Of a stretch of 64,000 bases of DNA, positions 12,301 to 24,300 are shown piece after piece (position 1 is the first letter of the stretch; the number at the start of each line of letters is the position of its first letter). The notes under the pieces were generated by a model, which searched no databases, was not told the DNA's origin, and saw nothing but the letters and a program-made list of their open reading frames with translations. The DNA comes from Liolophura sinensis (Eukaryota > Mollusca > Polyplacophora > Chitonida > Chitonidae): NCBI RefSeq assembly GCF_032854445.1, contig NC_088295.1, positions 87,441,836-87,505,835 on the forward strand, written 5' to 3'. Position numbers and translations under genes: made by a program.

Positions 12301-15300
12301 TGTCGATACACTCTCCTGCAGTGTAAGTTCTATTCAATGGGTTTTTGTGTTGATATATTCCCTTGTAGTGTAAATTCTGCTCAATCGTTTTTTTTTGGGT
12401 AGATACATTCTCCTATGGTGTAAGTTCTGTTCAATGGGTTTTCTGTGTAGATACACTCTCCTGTAGTGTAAGTTCTGTTCAATGTGTTTTTTGTGTAGAT
12501 ACATTCTTCTGTGGTGTATGTTCCGTTCAATGTGTTTTTTTGGGTAGATACATTCTCTTGTGGTGTAAATTCCATTCAAGAAAGGCTTTTGTGTACGTGC
12601 ACTGCCATGTGGTGTAAAAATATACCCTGTAGTAAAGCCCTGTATCTACATATGTATACAACAAGGATGTACAAAAAAAAACACTGGCTTCTTCGTACAC
12701 AAATTCTCTCCTGGTCTGAACACCCAGTTCAATGCAAGATTTTGTGTACACTGTGCCAACAATTCCATCCAACAAAGGCTTCTATGTACATTCTCCTGTG
12801 GTGTAAAAACGTTCAATATTGGCTAATGTGCACATCAGTTTTCCTGTGCAGTATGTCTGGCATGGGTTTGGTACATACATTTTCCTTTCATGCAACTATT
12901 GCTCAGCCAAAGTTTTCCAGTAGTCTGTCTCCGTGGCGTGTACATGGATTGAGGATATTGCAGTGAAGGTTGAATATCATAAATATTTTTCTTCTGAATG
13001 GTGGAAATGATGATCCTTTTAAACTCCCACTTGAAACAGATTTATGGCATTCAACCTTCACTGTGTAATATTCTATTTATTATTTATATTTTGATAATAT
13101 CTTGATACAAGCAAATGTTTTCAGCTGTAGGCTTTCTAAGGCGTCTTGTATGAGGTGTCTTGTTACGTTATGCACGAATGTCAAAGTTGACTTGAGCTGT
13201 ATTATGATGTCAACCCGGTCAGAATGGAAAGTCATGAAACCAATGACATCATGGCGTCTGGGTGTGACATACCAGAATGTAATAACAAAACTGGTATCTA
13301 ACCGAGTGGAATATAACTTTGATCCGTGATGGAAATCCTGACATTTCACCTTCATATAAATAATAAAATCATTTACCCCGTCCTCCTTCAGCTGGGCAGC
13401 AGCTTGAACATACTCTGGTTTCATCTTCTTACAATGGCCACACCCTGGGGATGAGAAGTCAGTCAGATAAGCATGATGGCAGAGACTGAATGGTGCAACA
13501 ACCATGTACATGTACTATAAAGCTAGCTTATCGGCACAGAAAGAATAAAATAAAACCAAGTAAGTTGAACACTTCCCTATCCACTTGATGAAAATGAATC
13601 ATTCGGGGAAGTTTGTCACAAAACATGCGATAACTTCATATATATTTATTTCCTGTTATACAAACACCATACAAGAAACTTTAAGAGCCAAAAAGAAATC
13701 CCACTACATTGACGATGTACATGATAACCCACATGAAACAAAGTCGGCGAGCCATCCATTGTCAAAGACGACTAAAACCATCCAATCCATTATCAGAAGT
13801 ATGGAGAAATCACCGACATCTAACTTGAACATAAAACATCTTCCACACTCCTCACCCAAACTATTACTGCGGGTTTCTTAAAGGCAAAGAAAACACTAAA
13901 ATAAAGTATTTATCAGATGAAAGATCTTTTAAACACTTTCCAGGAAAATAGTTTGATTTGTTTCTTTTAGAATTTTTCTGACTGGCTAAAATGCATTTAA
14001 AACATAGGCCCTTTATGGTGGTCTGTAGGTATCAGTGACGTCACAGCAATATTTTTGGCTGGAAATAGTTTGTTTCATGGTTCATTTGTTGATTGCATTC
14101 ATAATTCTAAACGAAGATGCATTATGAATGATGAAATATAGCAATCAAAAAGTTGAAGTGGCATCATTGTTCCCAATAAAGGCCACAGTAGAATCAAAAA
14201 TTTTGAATGTACTTACTTGGTCCAAAAATATTCTAAAAAAACAAATCAAATTATTTTCATGCACAATATTGAATGGTCTTTCATCTGACATGTTCTTCAT
14301 GCTAGTGGGTTCTTTGCCATTAAAGGGATTTAAATCAGAGACGCACGAGAGTAACTAAGAGTTACTTCTGAGCATGCCCATCATTATTCAGTATCTGTAC
14401 CATGGCAACAGATCATTGCAGTGGTGCATCCTCAGGAGACAAGTACATGGTAGAGGCCTGCTAATGGTATGGTAGAGGTGTGTTAATGGTATGTTAAAGG
14501 TGTGCTAATGGTATGGTAGAGGCCTGCTAATGGTATGTTAAAGGTGTGCTAATGGTATGGTAGAGGCCTGCTAATGGTATGTTAAAGGTGTGCTAATGGT
14601 ATGTTAAAGGTGTGCTAATGGTATGGTAGAGGCCTGCTAATGGTATGGTAGAGGCCTGCTAATGGTATGTTAGAGGTGTGCTGGTCACTTGTCACTGACA
14701 ACATTTAGGGGATACATTTCATGCAATGTGAATTGTTGCTCGACATAAATTTTCTTCCAAATTATAAGACAAAAGTCCATCTGATCACATACTAATCTCT
14801 CTCTAATCTTTGCCTTTACCTTCCATGGATTTCTCGCCACAATCAGCTAACCTCATTAGTAGTGAATATATCTTGAAGAATCTTGCACCATTGTGTGAAT
14901 GACAGATACAGTTGAAATGAGAACTCACATGGTGCATAAAACATGACGAGGACAGAGGAATGAGACTTGAGGTAGTCATCAAAGTCATCGTCTGTCAGGT
15001 GAACCACATCACTCTCCTCATCTGACCACTGCTCTTCCTTTTTGGGCTCTGCGGGTTGGCTCGGGCTATCAATGGGGTAGAGTTGTACATTAGCATTAAC
15101 AATGCTGCATTAGTTATACAAAGCTATTCTTGATTAAATCTGGTTAATGGCTAGACTTTGGTACTGAAAGTCGAAACATTTGTCCTAAGATAACATAAAT
15201 GAGGTCATTAAAATTTTACTTTCTACAGCCCAATAATAAGCTCAAAATTCTATAGTGTAACTATTGTGAGATCCACTGCTTTTACATGGTCTTGTTCAGG

Positions 15301-18300
15301 GGAAGCTTCAGAACAGTTTCATAATGTCACTCTCTTTCAGAACTCACTTTGTTTTGATCCAATTCAATACCTGGACAGAGATAACTGAAAATATTTTCCT
15401 GTGAATCAGGTTGTCAAAAGTATGATTAACAACTTACTCTTTAAGCCACTTTATGATTCCATCTTTATTATTTTCCCCTCCATACTTCATCTTCATTTGT
15501 CCTTTTCTGCAAAAAATAATTATCATATGATGAATATACATTCTTTACAAAAATGATTATCTTATTATAATGAGTTTACATGTCTACAACAAGTCTGCTG
15601 ATCAGTAACTGGAGACACTCTGCCAAGACAGACCTCTGGGCTCACTTTGTATGTACGCTTGGGGTTTTACATCCAACCCAGTCACATTATTTATTTATTT
15701 ATCTGACTGGTGTACGTTGTACTAAAGAATATTTCACTTATACGACAGCAGCCAGCATTACGGTGGAAGAAACCATAGGCCACAAAAGAGGTTACAAGAC
15801 TTTGTAAATTGCATATACACATTGCCTAACGGCAGAAACAAGTTTTGAGAAATAGGGCTTAGAAATTTTGTTAACGTGGCAACAGACCAACATAATGCCA
15901 GGACAACATGAAGACCTACTTCAGCACATGTATCTTGCAATGTACAATGTGGGACCATTACGGCAAGATGGTGCTCTGTACCATACTCGTATGCAAAGCA
16001 TCATGGCAAGCAGACAGGAATATAACACATCTCAAGGGAAAATGTGGTGTTTTGTTCGGATCTTAGCAAAGGATTAATACACAGTGAGAATGCTCGAGAA
16101 ACAAGTCTTTTCTGTATACTTACTCAAAATAATAGATAGTAGGGAAGCCTGTAATGTTGTAGTCCATCCTTAACTGGAACTGATGTGGCTTGTCCACATC
16201 TACCCCAACTAAAACCTGCCAAGGGAAGATGGTATCATATCAGTGCTATATATGGTCATCAACTCAAAGCTGCCAAGGGAAGATGGTATCATATCACCTG
16301 AACATATCTGACACTGATGCTTCTCCACATCTCTACCAACTAAAACCTATATCATATCATATCACTCACAGCTGGAAGCCCCTTAGTTAAAAATACATCA
16401 AGTCTTACATGTAGTTTGAATGAGACCACAATTTTAGAAGCTGGAAAGACACTGGTATTTGGGATTACATGAATTAGGCCGAGTTTCATCAAAGCAGGAT
16501 TTATACTTAACTTCTAAATGAACTCTAAACCATGTGAGTTAATTAAAATTTACTTAGTTTAAAAGCACTACTAAACTTGACAATTTATACAACTTGCCAC
16601 GTGAACTTCGATGTTAAGGTATGCTTTGAAGTCCAAGTGAGCTTTGGTGTTAAGGTACGCTTTGAAGTCCAAGTAAACTTCCAGGTTAAGTTAGGCTTTG
16701 AAGTCCAAGTGAACTTCCATGTTAAGGAAGGCCTTGAAGTTCAAGTGAACTTCCGTGTTAAGGTAGGCTTTGAAGTTCAAGTGAACTTCTGGGTTAAGGT
16801 AGGCTTTGAGTGAGTGAGTGAGTGCTTGGGGTTTAACGCCGTACTCAACAATTTTTCAGTCATATGACGACGAAGGAATCATTAGGGTACATGTACGTGT
16901 AATGTGCCTCCTTGTTGCAGGACAGATTTCCACTGCTCTTTTATTTAGTGCTGCTTCACTGAGACGACTTACCGAAGGCAAGTAAGCCGCCCCGCCCGAG
17001 CCATTATACTGATACGGGTCAACCAGTCGTTGCACTATCCCCTTCATGCTGAACGCCAAGTGAGGAAGTTACAACTTCCTCTTTTAAAGTCTTAGGTGTG
17101 ACTTGATCAAGGATTGATCCTTGAACTACCGGTCCCGAAGCAGACGCTCTACCAACTATACTATCCAGGCCGGTAGGTAGACTTTGAAGTCCAAGTGAAC
17201 TTCTGTGTTAAGGTAGGTTTTGAAGTTCAAGTGAACTTCTGTGTTAAGGTATGCTTTGAAGTTCAAGTGAACTTCTGTGTTAAGGTATGCTTTCAAATCC
17301 AAGTGAACTTCTGTGTTAAGGTATGCTTTCAAATCCAAGTGAACTTGGGTGTTCAGGTATACTTTGAAGTTCAAGTGAACTTCTGTGTTAAGGTACGCTT
17401 TGAAGTTCAAGTGAACTTCTGTGTTAAGGTATGCTTTCAAATCCAAGTGAACTTGGGTGTTAAGGTATGCTTTCAAATCCAGGTGAACTTCTGTGTTAAG
17501 GTATGCTTTCAAATCCAAGTGAACTTCTGTGTTAAGGTATGCTTTCAAATCCAAGTGAACTTGGGTGTTCAGGTATACTTTGAAGTTCAAGTGAACTTCT
17601 GTGTTAAGGTACGCTTTGAAGTTCAAGTGAACTTCTGTGTTGAGGTATGCTTTCAAAACCAAGTGAACTTGGGTGTTCAGGTATACTTTCAAATCCAGGT
17701 GAACTTGGGTGTTCAGGTATACTTTCAAATCCAGGTGAACTTGGGTGTTCAGGTATACTTTCAAATCCAGGTGAACTTGGGTGTTCAGGTATACTTTGAA
17801 GATCAAATGAATATTCATGACAGCTGAGACAGGTATGCATACTCACAGCTTGACCTTTAACCTCTGTGGCTGCTGCAGAAAAATCTGGTTTTAACCGTTT
17901 ACAGAAGCCGCACCCTGTCAAAATGAAAATAGCTGATGTCATGATTTGTTACAGGTATGAGGATTCATATCAGATGTGTAAAGGTCTTCAACAACCACAG
18001 CAAATCACATAAAACACGCTCTACTTCCATCCATCCCTCTGAGGAATCTCCAGCAGGGGTTAAACAGGGTAATTAAACATGTGAGCTTAATGGTAGCTCT
18101 GAAATCTTTTCTCTGAACTTTCTCAGTATGTGCTGCTGCTCAAATAGTACCAGTAAACCAACTAGGACCATGTCTTTTCCTTTCTTTTCATTTACACATT
18201 TCTTTTCTTTTTCCTGACCTGGTCCATGTTAGTTAACCCTTTGTATGAGGGAGTGTGTTACTTAAGCAGAACAGCCAGTTCTGTCTAAGATCCCAATCAG

Positions 18301-21300
18301 GCTTACAGATGTATGTCTATCTCACACACTGGTAATAACAGGCCAGCTGGACAAACCAATATAATGTACAAAATATCAACACACTACTAATTTAATCATA
18401 TAATAGTTGAACACGACATAAATGTAATTTCATATTTTGCCATGAAAGGAGCTGATCATCTCTTTGTGCCCCCACTGTTGCCTCTGTTCTACATGTATAT
18501 ATATGGAGACCATTCACATCTCAAATACATATTGAGCTATCAAAAGAGAAAAAGAGCAGTTTTCTGTAAAACACTTTTTTCTTTTGCATGGCCATTTGTT
18601 GACAGATGGTAAATTATTTTTTTGCCTAAATTTGTTGCTCTACTCATAGATCTTTACATGTTTACTTACAAGGTGCATAAAACATCACTAAAAGTGGTGA
18701 TTTTTCTTTCTTCAGTAACTTGTAAAATGCCTACAAAACAAATATAAATTGAGTTACAATCAAAGAATTTTATATACTGCATAGATCAAAATATATTGAT
18801 GAATCACAAGTCTCTTACATCATCAACGTAACCTTGGAGTTTCAAGTTTCTACATTTCATCATCTTCAGGTTCACAAAAGATACTTTGTGCTGTGGATAC
18901 AACAAAAGACATTCTGTAGAAACGGACTGACCAATAGATGAAGAAGATATTTATTTGATTGCTGTTCTTAGCTGCACTCAGGAATATTTCACTTATACAA
19001 CAGCGGACAGCATTATGGTGGGGGAAAACTTGTTGGCTTCTAGGGGAAACCCACAACCATCCAAGGCTAAGACATAAGTAACACTGTGTGAATTACATAC
19101 CTGGTGGCTGCTTACTTGAATCATTTACTGTATGGCAGTCTATATGAGCTACATATCTGATGGTTGCTTACTTGAAGCATTTACCATATGGCAGTCTATA
19201 TGAACTACATATCTGATGGTTGCTTACTTGAATCATGTACTGTATGGCAGTCTATATGAACTACATATCTGATGGTTGCTTACTTGAATCATTTACCATA
19301 TGGCAGTCTATATGAACTACATACCTGAGGGCTGTCCATTTGAACCACGTACCTGAGGGGTGTCTATATGAACCACACATCTGAGGGCTGTCAATATGAT
19401 CCACGTACCTGAGGGCTGTCCATATGAACCACCTACCTGAGGGCTGTCTATATAAACCACGTGCCTGAGGGCTGTCTATATAAACCACGTGCCTGAGGGC
19501 TGTCTATATAAACCACATACCTGAGGGCTGTCCATTTGAACCACGTACCTGAGGTCTGTCTATATGAACCACGTATCTGAGGGCTGTCAATATAAACCAC
19601 GTACCTGAGGGCTATCTATATAAACCACCTACCTGAGGGCTGTCTATATAAACCACGTGCCTGAGGGCTCTCTATATGAACCACGTGCCTGAGGGCTGTC
19701 TATATGAACCACGTACCTGAGGGCTGTCCATTTGAACCACGTACCTGAGGTCTGTCTATATGAACCACGTATCTGAGGGCTGTCTATATAAACCACGTAC
19801 CTGAGGGCTGTCTATATGAACCACATCTTGAGCTGTTGGATCCTCTTCCCATGGTAAATCCCCTGTAGGGTCCAGCAAGAAGTTCACCATAGACTGAGGG
19901 TCGGAAAAAAAATCAGGGAAAAGATCCACATGCACAAGTACATATTGACATGTAAATTTATGTTCTTTGCACTGTACATGTACATCAGGCATTCAAGTTT
20001 GCATAAATACTTTAAAAAATTACAAACAGATGAAAAAAACATTGTATATATCATACAATAAATAAACCAATAATATCATTTCTCAACCACTATAAATATC
20101 CCACAATCTGATATAATATTTTATGAAATGTACCAAGAGTAATTGACTTACCTTAACAGTAATTTTTCTGTCATAATCTTTATTATATTCTCCGTCTCTA
20201 TAACAACAAAGCAGTACCAGAAATACTCTCTGAATTTAAACCTGGAATGTCCACCAAGACTTCAAATGTCTCTGGTTTCAAATCTAAAATCATTCACAGA
20301 TGGGTAAACTGCAAGGTAATCATTTTCAACATCTTTAATACCCACTGTACAACTTGGAAATGACCAACTTATTTGACGATTTACTTTTTTCTTTTATGGA
20401 TTTTCTTGTCTTAAAGTTAAGATACAAGTAGGTGTAATTTTTCTTTTTTCCCCCCATCTTGCTTTTTGCCCTTTGAGATCCACTGGGAAGATCTGATTAC
20501 TGAACAAAAATATTAACTGTTTCTTGGCTTGAAATATAGTAATTTTTATTCTTTACACGGATAAGTTATTCATGATATGTACAGATGTAAACTTACTTGA
20601 AATGTCTGAAGTCTACACTTGAAGGAGCCACTTTGTATTTTTTACAAAGCTTCTTTGCCTCTCTGAAAGCAAATTAATTAATTTATTTATTTGACTGGTG
20701 TTTTACGCCATACTCAAGAATATTTCACTTATGTGATGGTGGCCAGCATTATGGTGGGAGGAAACCTGGCAGAGCCAGGGGGAAACCCACAACCATCCAC
20801 AAGCTGCTGGCTGACCTTCCTATATATGGCTGGAGAGGAAGCCAGCATAAAATGGATTTGAACTCACAGCAACCGGTTGGAGGCCTTGGTCATTTGGCTG
20901 TGGAAAGCAAATTAAATAATGTACATAGATATGAAGTTGACAAAGCAACATGACAACAATTTCCACATCAAAATCTTGAATGTCAATAAGGTAAAGTTAT
21001 CAAATGTGCATGAGTGACTGGGACAATTCATATCACCTCCTTTTCTCAACTAATATCAAAACAAAGCACTCAACGGCCAACAGTTCACTTAAAATGGAAC
21101 ACTCACCCACAGTCCACCAGTAACAATGTCGCTTTCCCCTTCATTTCTTCTGCTACCTGCTTGAGGATAGCCAAATACTGGGACACAGACTTTTCTGTGA
21201 AAGGAAGCACATGTATAAAGGTGCCCATTAACCTTCATACAACAGCTTAACACTAAAATGTAGAGAGTGACTGTTAATACAGCCATATAACACTAAAATG

Positions 21301-24300
21301 TAGAGTGACTGTTAATACAAGAGTATGACACTAAAATGTAGAGAGTGACTGTTAATACAAGAGTATGACACTAAAATGTAGAGGGTGACTGTTAATACAA
21401 GAGTATGACACTAAAATGTAAAGAGTGACTGTTAATATAAGAGTATGACACTAAAATGTAGAGAGTGACTGTTAATACAAGAGTATGACACTAAAATGTA
21501 GAGAGTGACTGTTAATACAAGAGTATGACACTAAAATGTAGAGAGTGACTGTTGATATAAGAGTATGACACTAAAATGTAGAGAGTGACTGTTAATACAA
21601 GAGTATGACATTAAAATGTAGAGAGTGACTGTTAATATAAGAGTATGACACTAAAATGTAGAGAGTGACTGTTAACACAAGAGTATGACACTAAAATGTA
21701 GAGAGTGACTGTTAATACAAGAGTATGACACTGAAATGTAGAGAGTGACTGTTAATACAACTGTATAACACACAAAAGGTACAGTGACTGTTAATACAAC
21801 CGTATATCACTAAAATGTAGAGAGTGACTGTTAATACAACAGCATAACACTAAATGTAGAGAGTGACTGTTAATACAACCATATATCACTAAAATGTAGA
21901 GAGTGACTGTTAATACAACAGCATAACACTAAATGTAGAGAGTGACTGTTAATACAATGGTATAACACTAAATCTATTTATATATTTGACTGGTGTTTTA
22001 CGCCGTGCTCAAGAATATTTCCTTATACAACAGTGACACTAAAATGTAGAGAGTGACTGTTAATACAAGAGTATGACACTAAAATGTAGAGAGTGACTGT
22101 TAATACAAGAGTATGACACTAAAATGTAGAGAGTGACTGTTGATATAAGAGTATGACACTAAAATGTAGAGAGTGACTGTTAATACAAGAGTATGACATT
22201 AAAATGTAGAGAGTGACTGTTAATATAAGAGTATGACACTAAAATGTAGAGAGTGACTGTTAACACAAGAGTATGACACTAAAATGTAGAGAGTGACTGT
22301 TAATACAAGAGTATGACACTGAAATGTAGAGAGTGACTGTTAATACAACTGTATAACACACAAAAGGTACAGTGACTGTTAATACAACCGTATATCACTA
22401 AAATGTAGAGAGTGACTGTTAATACAACAGCATAACACTAAATGTAGAGAGTGACTGTTAATACAACCATATATCACTAAAATGTAGAGAGTGACTGTTA
22501 ATACAACAGCATAACACTAAATGTAGAGAGTGACTGTTAATACAATGGTATAACACTAAATCTATTTATATATTTGACTGGTGTTTTACGCCGTGCTCAA
22601 GAATATTTCCTTATACAACAGAGGTCAGCATTATGGTGGGTGGAAACTGGGCAGAGCCCGGGAAGAAACCCACAACCATCCGCAGGTTGCTGCAGACCTT
22701 CTCACGTACGGCCAGAGAGGAAGCGTGCATGAGTTGCACTTGAACTCACAGCGACCGCATTGGTGAGAGACTCCTGGGTCAGAAAGCTGTGCTAGCGCGC
22801 TAACCAACTGAGCCACAGAGGCCCCGTATAACACTAAATGTAGAGACTGACTGTTTATACAACTGTTCAACAATAAAATGTAGACAGGGACTGTTAATCC
22901 AACAGTATGACACTAAAATGTAGAGAGTGACTGCTAATACAACAGTAATTTAATATAGCAGACAAATTTGGTGCAATCTTTTCAACACAAAAGATTGTGT
23001 ATGATATCAGCTAAAAGTAAAAGCCACATGTACATGACCATCTGAATAAACATTCAATTTTAATTATGTATTTACCTCTAAGCAAATTACTTTAAACATG
23101 TATACTGGGATAAAAAAATATCAAAACTTAAATTTCTATTGTGTCATACCTGATTTGACAAAGATCACCATGACATTTGTCTTTGTACGTAAGATTTTTT
23201 TGAAATCTTTGACATCATCAACTTCACTGATCAAGCTTGACTTGGCTTGAGCTCCCAGCTTAATTGGTACCAAGGACTGAAAACATAAGAAGATGTTCAA
23301 GGAAATTCTCAACAAACTAATGACAAACACTCACACATAGAAAGACATACCATAAAGAGACTGAAGTTATAAAAATGTTATTAATTAACAGAATCTTTTA
23401 ATATGTATGTACGTTTGGCTTCAACATCATACTTCCGTCATATGATGAAGAAGAGTCATTATGGTTGTGCACAAACTCTTGTCGCCACTGAAGTGTCTTG
23501 CTGAAAACACCAGACATGACACCCCACCCCAAACCATTTTGGTTTCCTTACTCAAACTCCTCAGTGCTAAGTGTCCAGAGAAGCTGCTTGCAAGAAGAAT
23601 TTTGGCATGACCTGACTTAGTGTTGATCCCAAATCTCCTGACTTTTAGTGGAATCTTTTAATCCACATGTGTATAACATCAGCATAAAGAAATATACACA
23701 CTGTCATACCCCTGGCCGTCTTTTTGTTGTTTTTTGTGTTGTTTTTTTTTTGCATGTGCATAAAGTAGTTAGATTACGATTTAAATGAAATACAAATGGG
23801 AAAACTGACAGATGATCATGATCACATCTGTATCAAATACTTATTTTGTAGAAGTACTAGTGGGTGAGTTTCAACAGGTGTCCCACCTGTGCAGCTCTAT
23901 TAATGAGCCACATTTACCACTTAAACTGTATTTATGGTCTAAAGTGTGTTCAGCTGCCTGTACTCCACACTACTTATGTTCTCACGATCAATAGCATATC
24001 ACATTGTGCATGTGCCTACATGTATAAAGCAGTATGCAACTGAAAAAAGCTTTAACTTCACAACAAACTGTTGGTACACAGTTTATTGACAATCTGCAGC
24101 TACAGACCCATATACATAATTACCACTCACTTATGGAAATATCCCTGTAACAAAATGCTTATCACTTGACGTAATACTTCCTAAGTTTCACAATCATATT
24201 ACAAGGCGTATATTATGGCATCTTTTGAGATGTTTGTTGACTGAACAATGGTAAAAATTAGATGTCCGCTGAAGTTTTACAATTAACTGGTGCCTACCAC

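Noticed and set aside
10808..12311. Many overlapping ORFs with YRHRKPIEQNLH-type repeats
   Set aside because: Produced by the 143-bp intronic array in every frame; not a gene.
13080..13511. 143-codon ORF including the exon 12 motif
   Set aside because: Only 13377-13444 is exon; the rest is intron read-through past the splice sites.
17095..17170. Possible tRNA gene on the minus strand
   Set aside because: Head of a family 2 SINE flanked by a target-site duplication.
17156..17827. Long ORFs of 210-220 codons on both strands
   Set aside because: They follow the 36-bp array, whose length is a multiple of three; no splice context or family match, and both strands are equally open.
22750..22825. 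tRNA-like sequence with A and B box resemblance
   Set aside because: It is the head of a SINE copy, present in many truncated copies, so not a functional tRNA gene.
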